Below, in pieces: positions 46,901 to 56,994 of a stretch of DNA of 64,000 nucleotides. The stretch is from Alloascoidea africana (taxonomy: Eukaryota > Ascomycota > Alloascoideomycetes > Alloascoideales > Alloascoideaceae). Within the stretch, counting starts at the first letter, position 1; each line of letters begins with the position of its first letter. The stretch covers positions 62,001 to 126,000 of the forward strand of contig JAKTTT010000043.1 of NCBI GenBank assembly GCA_030581615.1, written 5' to 3'. A model generated the notes under the pieces. That model did not search any database and was not told where the DNA came from. It saw only the letters and a program-made list of their open reading frames with translations. The position numbers were made by a program, and so were the translations under genes.

Positions 46901-47727
46901 TGGAGTTGTTGTTGCTGTTCATGTTCATGGTCAGCATCATGATCATGATCAAGTTGGGTGGTGTTTACAGGGGGGTTTGCAATGTCCAAGTTGCGCCTCT
47001 GGATATGGCTGATTGTGTCGTGGGGTACAGGGGGTACGTAGCTGGAAGGGGCAGGGGCGACAAAGGGCTTGTGGACAAAAGATTGGGGTTTGGGGGCCTG
47101 TTTGGGGGCAATTGGGGCGGTTCCAGCTTGGTTGAAAGCGGCAATGCGATCCAGGAAAGCGCTTTTTTTCTTGGGAGGGGGAGGTTTTGAAGCTTTTTGT
47201 GATTCTTGGGGAATTGGAGCTGGAGCTGGCACAGATGGGACGGATGGGACTGGAGGAGGAGGAGCTGGGGCAGCCACAGGCACAGGCACAGGAGCAGGAG
47301 CAGGAGCAGGAGCTGGGGCAGGAGCTGGGGCAGGAGGAACAGCCTTTGGCTGTTCCACCTGGTCTTGTTCCCAGTCTCCCTCGCTCTCTGATTCGGAGTC
47401 AGACTCCTTGTTTGCCGAGATGACGGAGCTCAATGGCACAGGAGCGTGTTCCTGCTGTTCCTGTTGTGGTGGATGTGGTGGCGGTGGTCTCGCTGGGATC
47501 AGGGGAGGTGGTGGCGACTGGGGCAGCAGCTCGACAAAGTTCTTGGGGAACATGCCCTCTCTCATCGAGCCGTCTGCCGGATCTGGGTAGCGGCCGGAGT
47601 ACCAGTCGTCGTCCTCGATGGCGTCCACGGTGATGATCTGGTCGGAGGCAAAGGGCAGGTCGTCTGGGTGGTCGGACACGTAGTCGTACAGGGCCTTGAC
47701 CTTGAACGGGGGGTCTGGCAGCGGCAT
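43981..47727 (-). CDS. BBC1: Actin-patch SH3 protein Bbc1/Mti1
   Basis: 1248 residues from 47727 (yeast Bbc1 1157). The start gives MPLPDPPFKVKALYDYVSDH, so the SH3 domain (about 8-66, with ALYDY, EDDDWYSGRY and GMFPKNFVELL) is at the extreme N-terminus as in Bbc1. The frame is open upstream to 48042 but there encodes a Gln-Asp repeat and promoter-like sequence. Bbc1 inhibits Las17/WASP-driven actin assembly at endocytic patches and binds myosin-I. The middle is disordered: APAPAPAP runs, a charged helix (KKQQEEQERAEAAIKRKKEK), poly-Pro motifs and His/Asp runs. The C-terminal 190 residues form the conserved Bbc1 domain (SISVRYELSDPEDTLQVEQN; RPGDIISIRNAKFQ; VVGRDFVNWDN). Third-position GC is about 90 percent in the first 50 codons and near 40 percent in the last 34. 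No intron. Confidence 0.9.
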   Translation of the reverse strand: MPLPDPPFKVKALYDYVSDHPDDLPFASDQIITVDAIEDDDWYSGRYPDPADGSMREGMFPKNFVELLPQSPPPPLIPARPPPPHPPQQEQQEHAPVPLSSVISANKESDSESESEGDWEQDQVEQPKAVPPAPAPAPAPAPAPAPVPVPVAAPAPPPPVPSVPSVPAPAPIPQESQKASKPPPPKKKSAFLDRIAAFNQAGTAPIAPKQAPKPQSFVHKPFVAPAPSSYVPPVPHDTISHIQRRNLDIANPPVNTTQLDHDHDADHEHEQQQQLQDQDAAPKLSLKERIALLQKKQQEEQERAEAAIKRKKEKAAAKKKLLEESKHETDQDDPTTLPELESQDMAQRSLDPRASIDSTRRSTDLTRSTTGDSLIIQPADDDNQHKVKDSKPQHEEESDEDDDDSEEDEVDEEEARRIALRDRMAKMYSGSVMGGMPMGMGMMMPGMGFGVPQSAPPTSHKKKSKKKIEADKDHHQDHAEPEPEPEHESEETQHGVPLPIAIPGMAATPVFPLSRAQIETDTTQKKPSNHDDHDDDDDDAHETDTETEKEKFKGLPTKPAPTNVENITDSEVEVLAEFEVPTVPAAPRQLPPVPPVPAQATTTPVPVPASAPAPPTESRPPPPAAPSAPAAPAAPAAPAAPARPPFPLPPIIPATPSDLEEDEFTSQSEKGAKLSSSPIAIPTMGAGLGSSASDINKKDSDDFNLRGRIQLPGIQSKPIVIESHDISSDEERELGDDEKTESEDNRNRLSMIPPPPVPSSSSSFSRPFPPNVPSGLRTSEVPIPPPSLPSHNPRNLPTPPESHRPRAPPPPPPSIPSTDSTPKKQIEQQQHYDSEEITGYDADEDTDFNANQSVDEAEGESPLKFRTMSPPTPQAPNVTSPLGIARTLSTTLRSPPPPPPTQQPPSQPPAPPSHAPGSLPRSETADEPTPLSRRGTGLSTYSSHGANTGSISSPRIGRQSFESTSGRRSVDVLRRSVDLSRPSLDFVTSGTAVMASDIDFELHSEWWKQDNELPPSLQDRNGKDLIYETEENVSSKRGGRKLMNRDIYILFADYSQTSISVRYELSDPEDTLQVEQNHTPPPPALRQDGLEALAAKFNSQILSIAEQSAGKTLPAGQFLSTIFENLKNGGALPPIGHKSFGVFIYGNMSNASVVQHDEIRPGDIISIRNAKFQHKTALHQKTNIEVGNGIPLVGVVSGWDGTKSKIKAYQQDPKHFKIKLESFKFSEMKSGEIKIFRVVGRDFVNWDN

Positions 47728-48235
47728 GGCGGCGGGCAGGGGGTTGCGAGGAGTCACTAGGAGGTCAACGGGCAGTCGCTGGGCGGTCGCTGGGCGGTCA
47801 ATGGGCGGTCCGTGGCGAACAGGCTCTTGGTCTTGGTCCTGGTCCTGGTCCTGGTCCTGGTCTGGTGAAGCTGGGGCTGGGGCTGCTGGAGAGAAGGTGC
47901 GGGTGTGTGGGTGTACGCGCCATTCCCGCGAGGCGGCGAAACGCGAGAATTGGAAAGAACAGAACAGAGGCCTGAATAGAGTGTCAAGAACAGAGAATAG
48001 AGTGTAGAATAGAGCAGAGTAGAGTAAGTAGAGCATAGACACAGCTTCCGCAGATCCCGCGGTGTCTTTTCTCCTCCCATTTCCATTTCATTTTCCATTT
48101 CCATTTCCATTTCACTTTCATTTTCACCCGGGTGGCCTCTTCTCTTCTCTTCTCTCTTCTCTCCCCAGTGCTCCTTTCCTGACCAGAGTCTCTCTTTCTC
48201 TTCTCTCTCCACGGTGTCCCCCGGTTTCCACCACG
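47728..48235. promoter_or_regulatory. Divergent promoter BBC1/DNF flippase
   Basis: 508 GC-rich bases between divergent starts. Contains a CCTGGT hexanucleotide repeat (47827-47863), several TCC/TTC pyrimidine runs on the flippase side (48135-48215) and ATTTCC copies (48075-48115). No RNA gene seen. Confidence 0.45.
47827..47863. repeat. CCTGGT hexanucleotide microsatellite
   Basis: About six units of CCTGGT/CTTGGT in the BBC1 leader; read through in the open frame it would encode alternating Asp-Gln. Confidence 0.8.
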
Positions 48236-51200
48236 ATGGCCTCCTCCGGCAGCCTCCCTCTGCCCCAGCCCCAGCCCCAAGCCCACGGTCAAGCCCACGG
48301 GCAAGCCCACGGTCAAGCCCAGCCCCAGGCCCAACGCCAACGCCAACGCCAGCCCTCCAGCGCTGCCACGGGTGCCACGGGCGCCAGCACCGCCATGGAC
48401 AGCGGCGCGACGTCTCCGGTGAGTCCCTTTGACGACGCGGCCGCCGTCGTTTTACCTCCACTTCATTCTCCTGCGGCCGCCAGCTTTCTTCTCCCCGAGA
48501 GCCACAACAATAACAGCTCCAATTCCAAGACGCCACGACACCAACATCCCCCTTCCTCTCCCCTTTCCCCCACCGGCATGTCCATAGACAGGAAAAAAAC
48601 AGTCATGAAAATGCATCGCTATGGCACCAGGAGAACCAAAGATGGCAAGCCCGTTAGGCGGTTCTCCAGGTTCAAAAAGAACCAGAACCAGAGCAAGAGC
48701 CAAAACCACGAAGCTCCCCCTCTGCCTTCAAACATAAAGCTGAAAACGAATCCCTCAAAACACTATCACAACTCTTCTCAGGCGACGACCTCGTCAAACT
48801 CAAATTCCTCCTCAAACGGCAACTACAATGATGGAGCCACAGACCCCAACCACCAAGCCCAGGGAGACTACGACGACCACGACCACGACTACGACAACGG
48901 GGGCTCGGATATGGACTTGGACTCGGACTCTGAAGACGACACAGATCCCAACGACTTTCGTTACATCTACTACAATCTGGACTTGCCCCCAGACATGCTC
49001 GATGAAGACGGCATCCCCATCGCTGATTACCCGAGAAACAAGGTCCGCACCAGAAAATACACTCCTTTAAGCTTTATACCCAAAAACATCTATCTTCAAT
49101 TCAAAAACATTGCAAACGCTTACTTTCTATTCATGGTAATCCTTGGCGTAAGTACCAACTCCATTTGTTTCGGTATTATTAATTAATTTCTAACACGCTC
49201 TGCTCGCTCTGCTCGCTCTCCTTCCAGGCTTTCCCTATTTTTGGCGTCGACTCCCCGGCAATGGCCGCTGTACCCCTGATCGTAATCGTCGCAATCACCG
49301 CTTTCAAAGACGCTCTCGAAGACTACCGTCGCACCGTCCTCGACATGGAACTCAACAACACAATCACCCATATCCTAAGAGGCGTCCCGAACAAAAACGT
49401 CACAAACGACACCGTCAGCCTCTGGCGCCGCTTTAAAAAAGCTTCCACCCGCGCCACAATCCGCATAATGCGCTTCTTGAAAACCCTCAAACAGAGGTCA
49501 AACCGGAGTCGTAATAACCGTCGTAATCACAATGAAAATTCGAAAACTTTGGACTTTAGATACGACCTCGATAACTCTTCAATCCAAAGCTTTGAAACTC
49601 AGTACCCGGGAAAGGATAACAACTTTGCAATGAACAACCTCGAAAGATCAAACACAACTTTCTCTACCCGCTCTTTCCCAAGATCCAGAAAATCCCTTAG
49701 ATACGAGGAGGATGACGATTTCAATTTTTATTCCGATCACCACAACCGCGCTAACCCGAATCAGTCCTCTAGAAACCCTTTTATCTCCCAATCGGAACAA
49801 TCCACAACAACTCTGGGAACAACCGCCACTTCAAGTAAGCAGCAGCAGCAGCAGCAGCAGCAGCAAAAACTGTCAATTATGACAGAAACCCATGTGCCCA
49901 CGGAAACAGAACCCCAATTCCAACGCGATTTTTGGAAAAACTTGGCCGTGGGCGATATGGTCCGTATACATAACAATGACGAAATCCCCGCAGACATTCT
50001 CATCCTTTCAACTTCGGACGATGATGGTGGATGCTATGTGCAAACGAAAAACCTCGATGGTGAAACAAATCTCAAAGTCCGTCAATCCATGAAATGCGGT
50101 CTTGATCTTAAACATTCCCGTGATTGTGCGAAAAGTAAATTTTGGATTGAAAGTGAAGGTCCACATCCAAATCTCTACTCTTTCAACGGTGTACTCAAAT
50201 GGCATCAACAAAACCTTGAACATGATTTACAAGAAAAATCAGAACCCGTCACAATCAACAACATTCTCCTACGTGGTTGTTCTTTACGAAATACAAAATG
50301 GGTCATTGGCGTCGTGCTTTTCACAGGTGATGATACGAAAATCATGTTGAACGCTGGAGAAACCCCTACCAAACGATCCCGTATTACTCGAGAACTCAAC
50401 TTTAGTGTCATTATGAACTTTATCATTCTTTTTGCAATTTGCCTACTTTCGGGAATAATCAATGGATTCCTATATACAAAACATGATACAAGTGCAACTT
50501 TTTATGAATTTGGTTCATATGGTGGAACCGCTCTAATCAATGGAGTTTTGGCCTTTTTTGTCGGTCTTATTCTATACCAAAGTTTGGTCCCCATTTCCCT
50601 CTACATTTCCGTCGAATTGATTAAAACTTTACAGGCCTATTTCATCCATATGGATGTACTAATGTATTATGATAAATTGGATTATGCATGTACACCCAAA
50701 TCTTGGAACATTTCGGATGATTTGGGTCAAATCGAATACATTTTCAGTGATAAAACAGGCACACTTACTCAAAACGTGATGGAGTTTAAAAAATGTACAA
50801 TTAATGGCATTTCTTATGGTAAAGCCTATACAGAAGCAATGGCAGGTTTACAGAAAAGAAGTGGCATAGATTCGGAACTCGAGGCGAAAAAGGCAAAAGA
50901 GGAAATTGCAAATGATAAACAAAAAATGTTACAAATGCTTCGAACAATTAGTGATAATTCTCAATTATATGATGATGAACTCACCTTCATTTCCTCAGAA
51001 TTTGTCCAAGACATTATGCCCTCCACCACCAACACCCCGAATAATGTGGAACAGAAACGTGCAAATGAACATTTTATGCTTTCTTTGGCACTATGCCATT
51101 CCGTATTAACCGAAGAAAGTAAAACAATCCCTGGCAAAATCATGTTGAAAGTTCAAAGTCCTGATGAAGCAGCTTTGGTTGCCACGGCTCGAGATGTTGG

Positions 51201-53856
51201 TTTCACATTTATGGATAGAACGAAAAAAGGCGTCATTGTAAATGTACAAGGAACAACAAAAGAATTCCAAATATTAAACATTTTGGAATTCAATTCAACA
51301 AGGAAAAGAATGAGCGCTATTGTTAAATTCCCTGCGGAATCTCCCGACAAAGACCCCCGGATCTTACTCATTTGTAAAGGTGCAGATAGTATCATTTATG
51401 GAAGATTAAAACCAGATTCTGATAAAGAATTGTTGGAAAAAACAGCTTTACATTTGGAACAATATGCAACTGAGGGGTTACGAACCCTGTGTATTGCACA
51501 ACGAGAATTATCAACTTTGGAGTATAAAGAATGGTGTCAACGTCATGAACTTGCAAGTGCCGCCTTGACAAATAGAGATGAACAAATGGAAGAGGTTGCA
51601 GACTCTATCGAAAGAGAATTGACATTGTTGGGTGGTACTGCTATAGAGGATAGACTCCAGGATGGTGTCCCCACATCAATCGAATATTTGGCCCAAGCAG
51701 GAATCAAATTATGGGTATTAACCGGTGATAAAGTGGAAACCGCTATAAACATTGGATTTTCTTGTAATTTGTTACAAAATGGAATGGATCTACTTGTTAT
51801 TCGATTGGATGATCAAAATGCCTCTGTTGAAAAAGCAGATGAAATTATATCTCGTTATCTCCGTGATAATTTCAATATGGAAGGGTCCGAACAAGATTTA
51901 AAAATGGCAAAAATGGATCATTCTCCACCTTCAGGAAATTTTGCAGTGATTATCGATGGTGATGCTTTGAAATTGGTGGTGGGCACAACGATTCAAAGAA
52001 AGTTTTTACTACTTTGTAAACAATGCCGCTCCGTTCTTTGTTGTCGTGTTAGTCCTGCTCAAAAAGCAGCAGTGGTAAGACTTGTTAAAAACACTTTGGA
52101 CGTTATGACTTTGGCAATTGGTGATGGTTCCAACGATGTTGCAATGATTCAAGAGGCCGATGTCGGAGTCGGCATAGCAGGTGAAGAAGGAAGACAGGCC
52201 GTCATGTCTTCGGATTATGCCGTTGCCCAATTTAGATACCTTACACGTCTCATTTTGATCCATGGTCGTTGGTCCTATAAACGACTTTCGGAAATGATCC
52301 CTTCATTTTTCTACAAAAACATGGTTTTCACTTTTGCTCTTTTCTGGTACGGAATTTATAACGATTTTGACGGTTCCTATCTTTTCGAATACACATATCT
52401 CATGTTTTATAACTTGGCATTCACCTCATTGCCCGTCATTCTACTAGGAGTCTTGGATCAAGATGTAAGCCATGTTGTCTCGATTTTGGTGCCACAATTG
52501 TACCGTTCTGGCATTTTGAGAAGTGAATGGAATCAAAAGAAATTCTGGGCTTACATGTTTGATGGACTTTATCAATCCGTCATTTCGTTTTTTTTCCCCT
52601 TTATTTTTTATTACTCTGCTGGATTTGTCACTGAAGATGGTCTTTCCCTAGATCATAGATATGACATTGGTGTTATGGTCACAGTAACCTCCGTTATTGC
52701 ATGTAATGCCTATGTTCTATTAAGACAAAACAGATGGGATGTTTTGTCCATTGTGGTCTGTATTGCTTCAACACTAATTGTTTTCCTATGGACCGGTATA
52801 TGGACTTCAACAACCATCTCAACCGAATTTTATAGAGCTGCAGCAGATACTTTTAGCTCACTCAGTTTTTGGGCATGTGTTGTTGTTGGTGTTATTACAT
52901 GTCTTCTTCCTCGATTTGTTTACGATTCCTATCGAAAGATTTTACATCCAAAGGATATTGACATTATTAGAGAACGCGTCACAATGGGTGAATTCGATCA
53001 TTATCCTGTTAATTACGATCCAACAGATCCATCTCAGGAGAAAATCAAACCAAAACGTGATCTTCACAACGATATGGAACAACAATCAACAAGCTTTATC
53101 AAACGTGTTTCTGTTCATCTTACCACAACCTCGACTCAAGAGGGTCAACTTAAACTGGCGGGCTCTGATGATAACCTTGCATCTGGGAAATTGCAACCAT
53201 ATCACACAGATAACAATGGGTCAGCGGTTGGTCCTGCTGTTGCAGCCTATCAACAACCAAGTGCAATGAACCTGTTACAACCAGATGTCGAAGCAAATGC
53301 TGCGTTTGCACCAAAGGATCAAAGTTCATTTGTCGCAAGACATCCCGAACTTCCTTCATTAATGGTATCCACATCCCAAACCTCATTGTCACCTCTGGAT
53401 TCACGCTCTGGAACTCATCAAAACAAGACCCCGGAAACTGGTAAAACAATGCATTCACAATTTTCACATGCCACGTCCGTGGCCACTGATCCCAGATCAA
53501 TTCGTCAATCATTGGATGAAAGACGAGCACAGATGTTCCAAACAGGCCAATACAATCCACGTCCTGCCATCCATCCAGATGATGTCCCCGATCGAAATCC
53601 CGATCGTCTAACTGCTTTGCGTCGTTCAGGTTCGGGAAGAAACACCGGCGGTGGACATGTCAACCGTCATATCCCACAGGTTTCAATCGATGGTAGACGG
53701 ATAACTCTTGAGAGAACAATGACGACGGATACTTTTGATAGTGGGAATGGGAATGGGAATGTTAGAGAAAGCGTTGATGAATTGCCCGGTTTGACAAACG
53801 CAGAGACACTCATGTCTACACATATCCAGAGAACCACAACACGGGAGATTGATTAA
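48236..53856 (+). CDS. DNF1: P4-ATPase phospholipid flippase, Dnf1/Dnf2 type
   Basis: Exons 48236-49147 and 49228-53856 give 1846 residues (yeast Dnf1 1571). The 80-nt intron (GTAAGT, TTCTAAC, CCAG) falls within the first membrane hairpin: YFLFMVILG-AFPIFGVDSP. P4-ATPases flip phospholipids to the cytosolic leaflet at the plasma membrane and endosomes. Signatures: NKVRTRKYTPLSFIPKNIYL; DGETNLKVRQS (actuator); phosphorylation motif DKTGTLTQN with D812; GDGSNDVAMIQEADVGVGIA (hinge). SLWRRFKKASTRATIRI and the large loop after the first hairpin fit Dnf1/Dnf2 rather than Drs2 or Neo1. The N-terminus (about 235 residues, Gln/Pro/His/Asn-rich) and the C-terminal 280 residues are disordered; a poly-Q of about nine lies near 49840. 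Third-position GC drops from about 76 percent at the 5' end to about 33 percent in mid-gene. A partner Cdc50-type protein is not in this window. Confidence 0.93.
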
Positions 53857-55055
53857 TTCTAGGAATAACTTTTTTGGTTTTGTTACTGTTTTTGTTTTTG
53901 TTTATTCGAGGGCAGAAGATGCAAAGATCATAGCACCATGACTGATTTTGATTTTTGATTTTTGATTTTTTTTAGCATTCATCTTTTTGGCTTTTTTTCT
54001 GTTTTATTGGTGCTGGGAGAGGATTCTATAGAAACCAACAAAGAGAGAGAGAGAGAGAGAGAGAGAACTTATATATGCAAAACTGGTGATGATCGTTGTG
54101 GTTTTTCCCCTGTTTCTTTTCATATTCTTTTGTCCCGATTTCTCTCCCATGTTTGATTCATCTTGGTATGTTTTTTCTTTTCTCTTCTTACCAGTCAACT
54201 TAATCAAACAACAAAAAATGGCATGAATAATGTATATATCATTATCCCCGCAAGACACAACACGAAGAAGCCTGCCTGTTGACAGAACAACAATGACAAA
54301 ACTAAAAAAACAAGAGAGATGGAGTTCTTGAGCAAAAAGTCTTCATTCATTCATCATACCAACAAAAAGTAAGCGTTTTGATGATTGTGGATGATATAAT
54401 ACCAGGGTTATACTTTTTCCTTTTTATTTGGGCACAACAATCAAGGAAGTAACCTAATCATTTACCATTATTATTATTATTACTGTTCTCCAAATTTATA
54501 AAAAAATGATACATCAATTGTCATTGAATTATTAGAAGTGTTGCATCTCTTCTCACCCTTTTTTTGTTTTTACACTTTTTGATTTTCCTTTTTTCAACAT
54601 TACTTGTATGGCCTGGTTTGCCCATTTTTTGAACAAAATATTTTTTTTGATTTTACATTGTTTATTTTTTTATATTTTGGAAAACTCATATCGAATGGAA
54701 TAATTCATAGTATAGTATACACTAAAAGAAAAAGAAAACAGAGGAAACAAAAATAGAGATTTGAAATCGAAAGATCATGACCATGATGATGACCTTGAAC
54801 TATCGATTGGATTAGACTTTGTAGTGAGAGCAGCATATTTTTAAAAATGTCCACCCATCCACTCAACAGTATCACTTATCACCACCCCATCTGCAACCAA
54901 CTAAGAAATAACTTTGTCAATTGACACATTTGTTCTTTGCCTTTCCCCCCAATGTCAATTTTCAAATCAACAATACTCACCACACGTTCAATCGTAATCG
55001 TACTTGGAACCGTCACAGTGACATAGAAATCAACCTCACCAAACAACTGGAAAAA
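53857..55055. other. DNF 3' region and RAD28 promoter
   Basis: 1.2 kb of AT-rich DNA with a GA dinucleotide repeat (54041-54066), ATT trinucleotides near 54470-54482 and poly-T runs. No conserved frame, tRNA or repeat end was recognised. Confidence 0.45.
54041..54066. repeat. GA dinucleotide microsatellite
   Basis: About thirteen GA units in the spacer after the flippase gene. Confidence 0.85.
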
Positions 55056-56616
55056 ATGGTCTCATATAGAAACAAAACACCTCTCACTTCGCAACATGAG
55101 CGGGAACTGGGTCTCCTATCTACATCCGAATATCGGTTTGCGTGTATGGAACCGTTGTATTCGAGACTTGGACCCTTGAAAACCCAGTTCCATATTGATG
55201 TCGGAGACAATACTGGCTCCACACAGACACAGGGACTAGCCCTTGGTGCAGTCAACTCTCTAAACTTGGAACAGGATGAATATCGATAGTAAGTTGGTCT
55301 TCTGCTTAGAGGTATCGCCCATGAACTTAACCTTTTCCCCCCATAGTTTAATCTCTGGAAATGCAGATTCAAGCATCCAGCTTTGGGACTTGGAGGCATG
55401 TGAAGAGGAAACAGAAACTTATAAGCCCCTGGGCCTCATTGCACGGTAAGAGAAACTCAGACCTTTGTTATCCGGAGTCCAAAAGATTCAAAAACTAATA
55501 GTAATAATAATAATAATAATAATTGCAACAAGGAAAACAGGACACACTTTTGGAGTATCGTGTGTGAGATGGTGGCCTGCTGATACAGGTCTCTTCCTCT
55601 CCAGCTCTTTCGACAAGACGGTCAAACTATGGGATACAAACCGATTGGTAGAAGAGTACGAATTCGAATTAAACTCTCTAATCTACAACTTTGAAATCTC
55701 TCCAACGTTGGAGCATTCAACAGTGGCAGTCGCTGCGGAACATCCTTTGATTAGACTACTGGATGTTCGAACCATTGCCGCTGCACAAACGATAGCAGGC
55801 CATTCGGGGAAAATTGTAACTGTTAAATGGTCGCCTACAGACCCCTACATTTTTGCCTCCGGTGGGACAGATGGTGAAGTCAGAGTATGGGATATTCGAA
55901 GAAGCAAATCCTGTGTCTGCTCTTTGGACATGAACCGCACAGATGGGACCAAACCGCCCCAACCACTGTATACCGGCCGTCGTAGCATCACCTATGGCTA
56001 CGGAGTGAAGGCGCACGCGGGAACGGTGAACGGAATGGTCTGGTTACCTGATGGTTCTGGATTGATAACAACAGGCCACGATGAAAAAATCAGAGTTTGG
56101 GACTTTGCTGCAAAAGGTGCCACGAACAAGCTCGTCAATTTTGGCTCCCTTGTTCGAAATCGATTTCTCCAGAATCTTGACCCATGTTTGACACCAGTGG
56201 ACGAATCCCAAGACCAATCTTTGCTTTTCCCATCTGATTCTGGGGATTTGTTGGCACTGCGCGTATCCGACGGGGCGCTAATCTCTAGGCTTTCCAGAGG
56301 CGTGGACACTGCAAGAAATTGCTGTATTGTTTACGCTGGGAATTACTCGGCAAAGTTTTACTCTGGAGATTTGGGAGGACAAATAAATGCCTGGGGGCCT
56401 ACTTCTGGAGATGAAAATGACAAGGAGGACGAGAACTTTTTCAGCAGTGACAGCAACAGCGACAGCAACAGCGACAGCGATAGTGACAATGAAAATGACA
56501 GCAATGATAGCGACGATGCGAGGAACAAAAGCACGTCTGGGAAAAAGCGAAACGTCTTGGACAGAATTCACAATGAAATGCAGGCACGGAAAAAGATGAA
56601 GCAGTTGTGGCCTTGA
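55056..56616 (+). CDS. RAD28: CSA/ERCC8-type WD-repeat protein Rad28
   Basis: Exons 55056-55288, 55347-55445 and 55533-56616 give 471 residues. Introns are 58 and 87 nt; the second contains a TAA microsatellite (55500-55521). CSA is the WD40 subunit of a DDB1-cullin 4 ubiquitin ligase in transcription-coupled repair; Rad28 is its yeast counterpart. WD repeats are readable across the joins: EYR-YLISGNADSSIQLWDLE; CVRWWPADTGLFLSSSFDKT followed by VKLWDT; VKWSPTDPYIFASGGTDGEV followed by RVWDIRR; GTVNGMVWLPDGSGLITTGH. SSSFDKTVKLWDTN and AHAGTVNG closely match human CSA. The C-terminus adds an SDSNSDSNSDSDSD acidic run and a basic tail RKKMKQLWP. The second exon-3 acceptor option would shift the frame, so the chosen one is well constrained. 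First ATG in frame is 55056. Confidence 0.88.
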
Positions 56617-56712
56617 CATATCTACGTACTGTGTAAGGTTAAACTCCTCCGCTGGACCATAAAGCTGTCCTGGTGTCAGCCCACAGAGAAGACCAATGTA
56701 AACAGATCCTTA

Positions 56713-56740
56713 TCTTCTCTTCTCTTCTCTTCTCTTCTCT
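56713..56740. repeat. TCTTC pentanucleotide repeat
   Basis: About five tandem units of a pyrimidine pentamer in the SET1 promoter. Confidence 0.75.
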
Positions 56741-56789
56741 GTCTTTGTAGAAACCGCGAGCACGCGGAAAGAAAAAACCACCGTGTAGC

Positions 56790-56796
56790 CGGGTAA
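56790..56796 (-). promoter_or_regulatory. Reb1-like site
   Basis: CGGGTAA (complement of TTACCCG) in the SET1 promoter, about 200 bases before the start codon. Confidence 0.4.
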
Positions 56797-56994
56797 CGCC
56801 TCCCTCTTGGGCAAGTCCACAGAAAAGCTCGACTCAACAGCCAGAATCAGACACAAAGCTTTGGGGTATGGAATTTGAGCAAGTTCCAGCTTCTCTTCTC
56901 CTCCACACCACCTTCTGGAACCTCATAACCAAGTCCTAGGCTTTTCTGTGTGCTTGATAACCGACCCCACGGCCCTGATCGCCAGAGCGTCACT

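Larger units (their letters stand above)
56617..56994. promoter_or_regulatory. SET1 promoter
   Basis: 378 bases with a TCTTC repeat (56713-56740) and a Reb1-type CGGGTAA at 56790-56796, about 200 bases before the SET1 start. No other gene seen. Confidence 0.45.

Noticed and set aside
47728-48042. Upstream extension of BBC1 with a Gln-Asp repeat
   Set aside because: The SH3 domain begins right after the ATG at 47727 as in known Bbc1; the extension is encoded by a promoter microsatellite.
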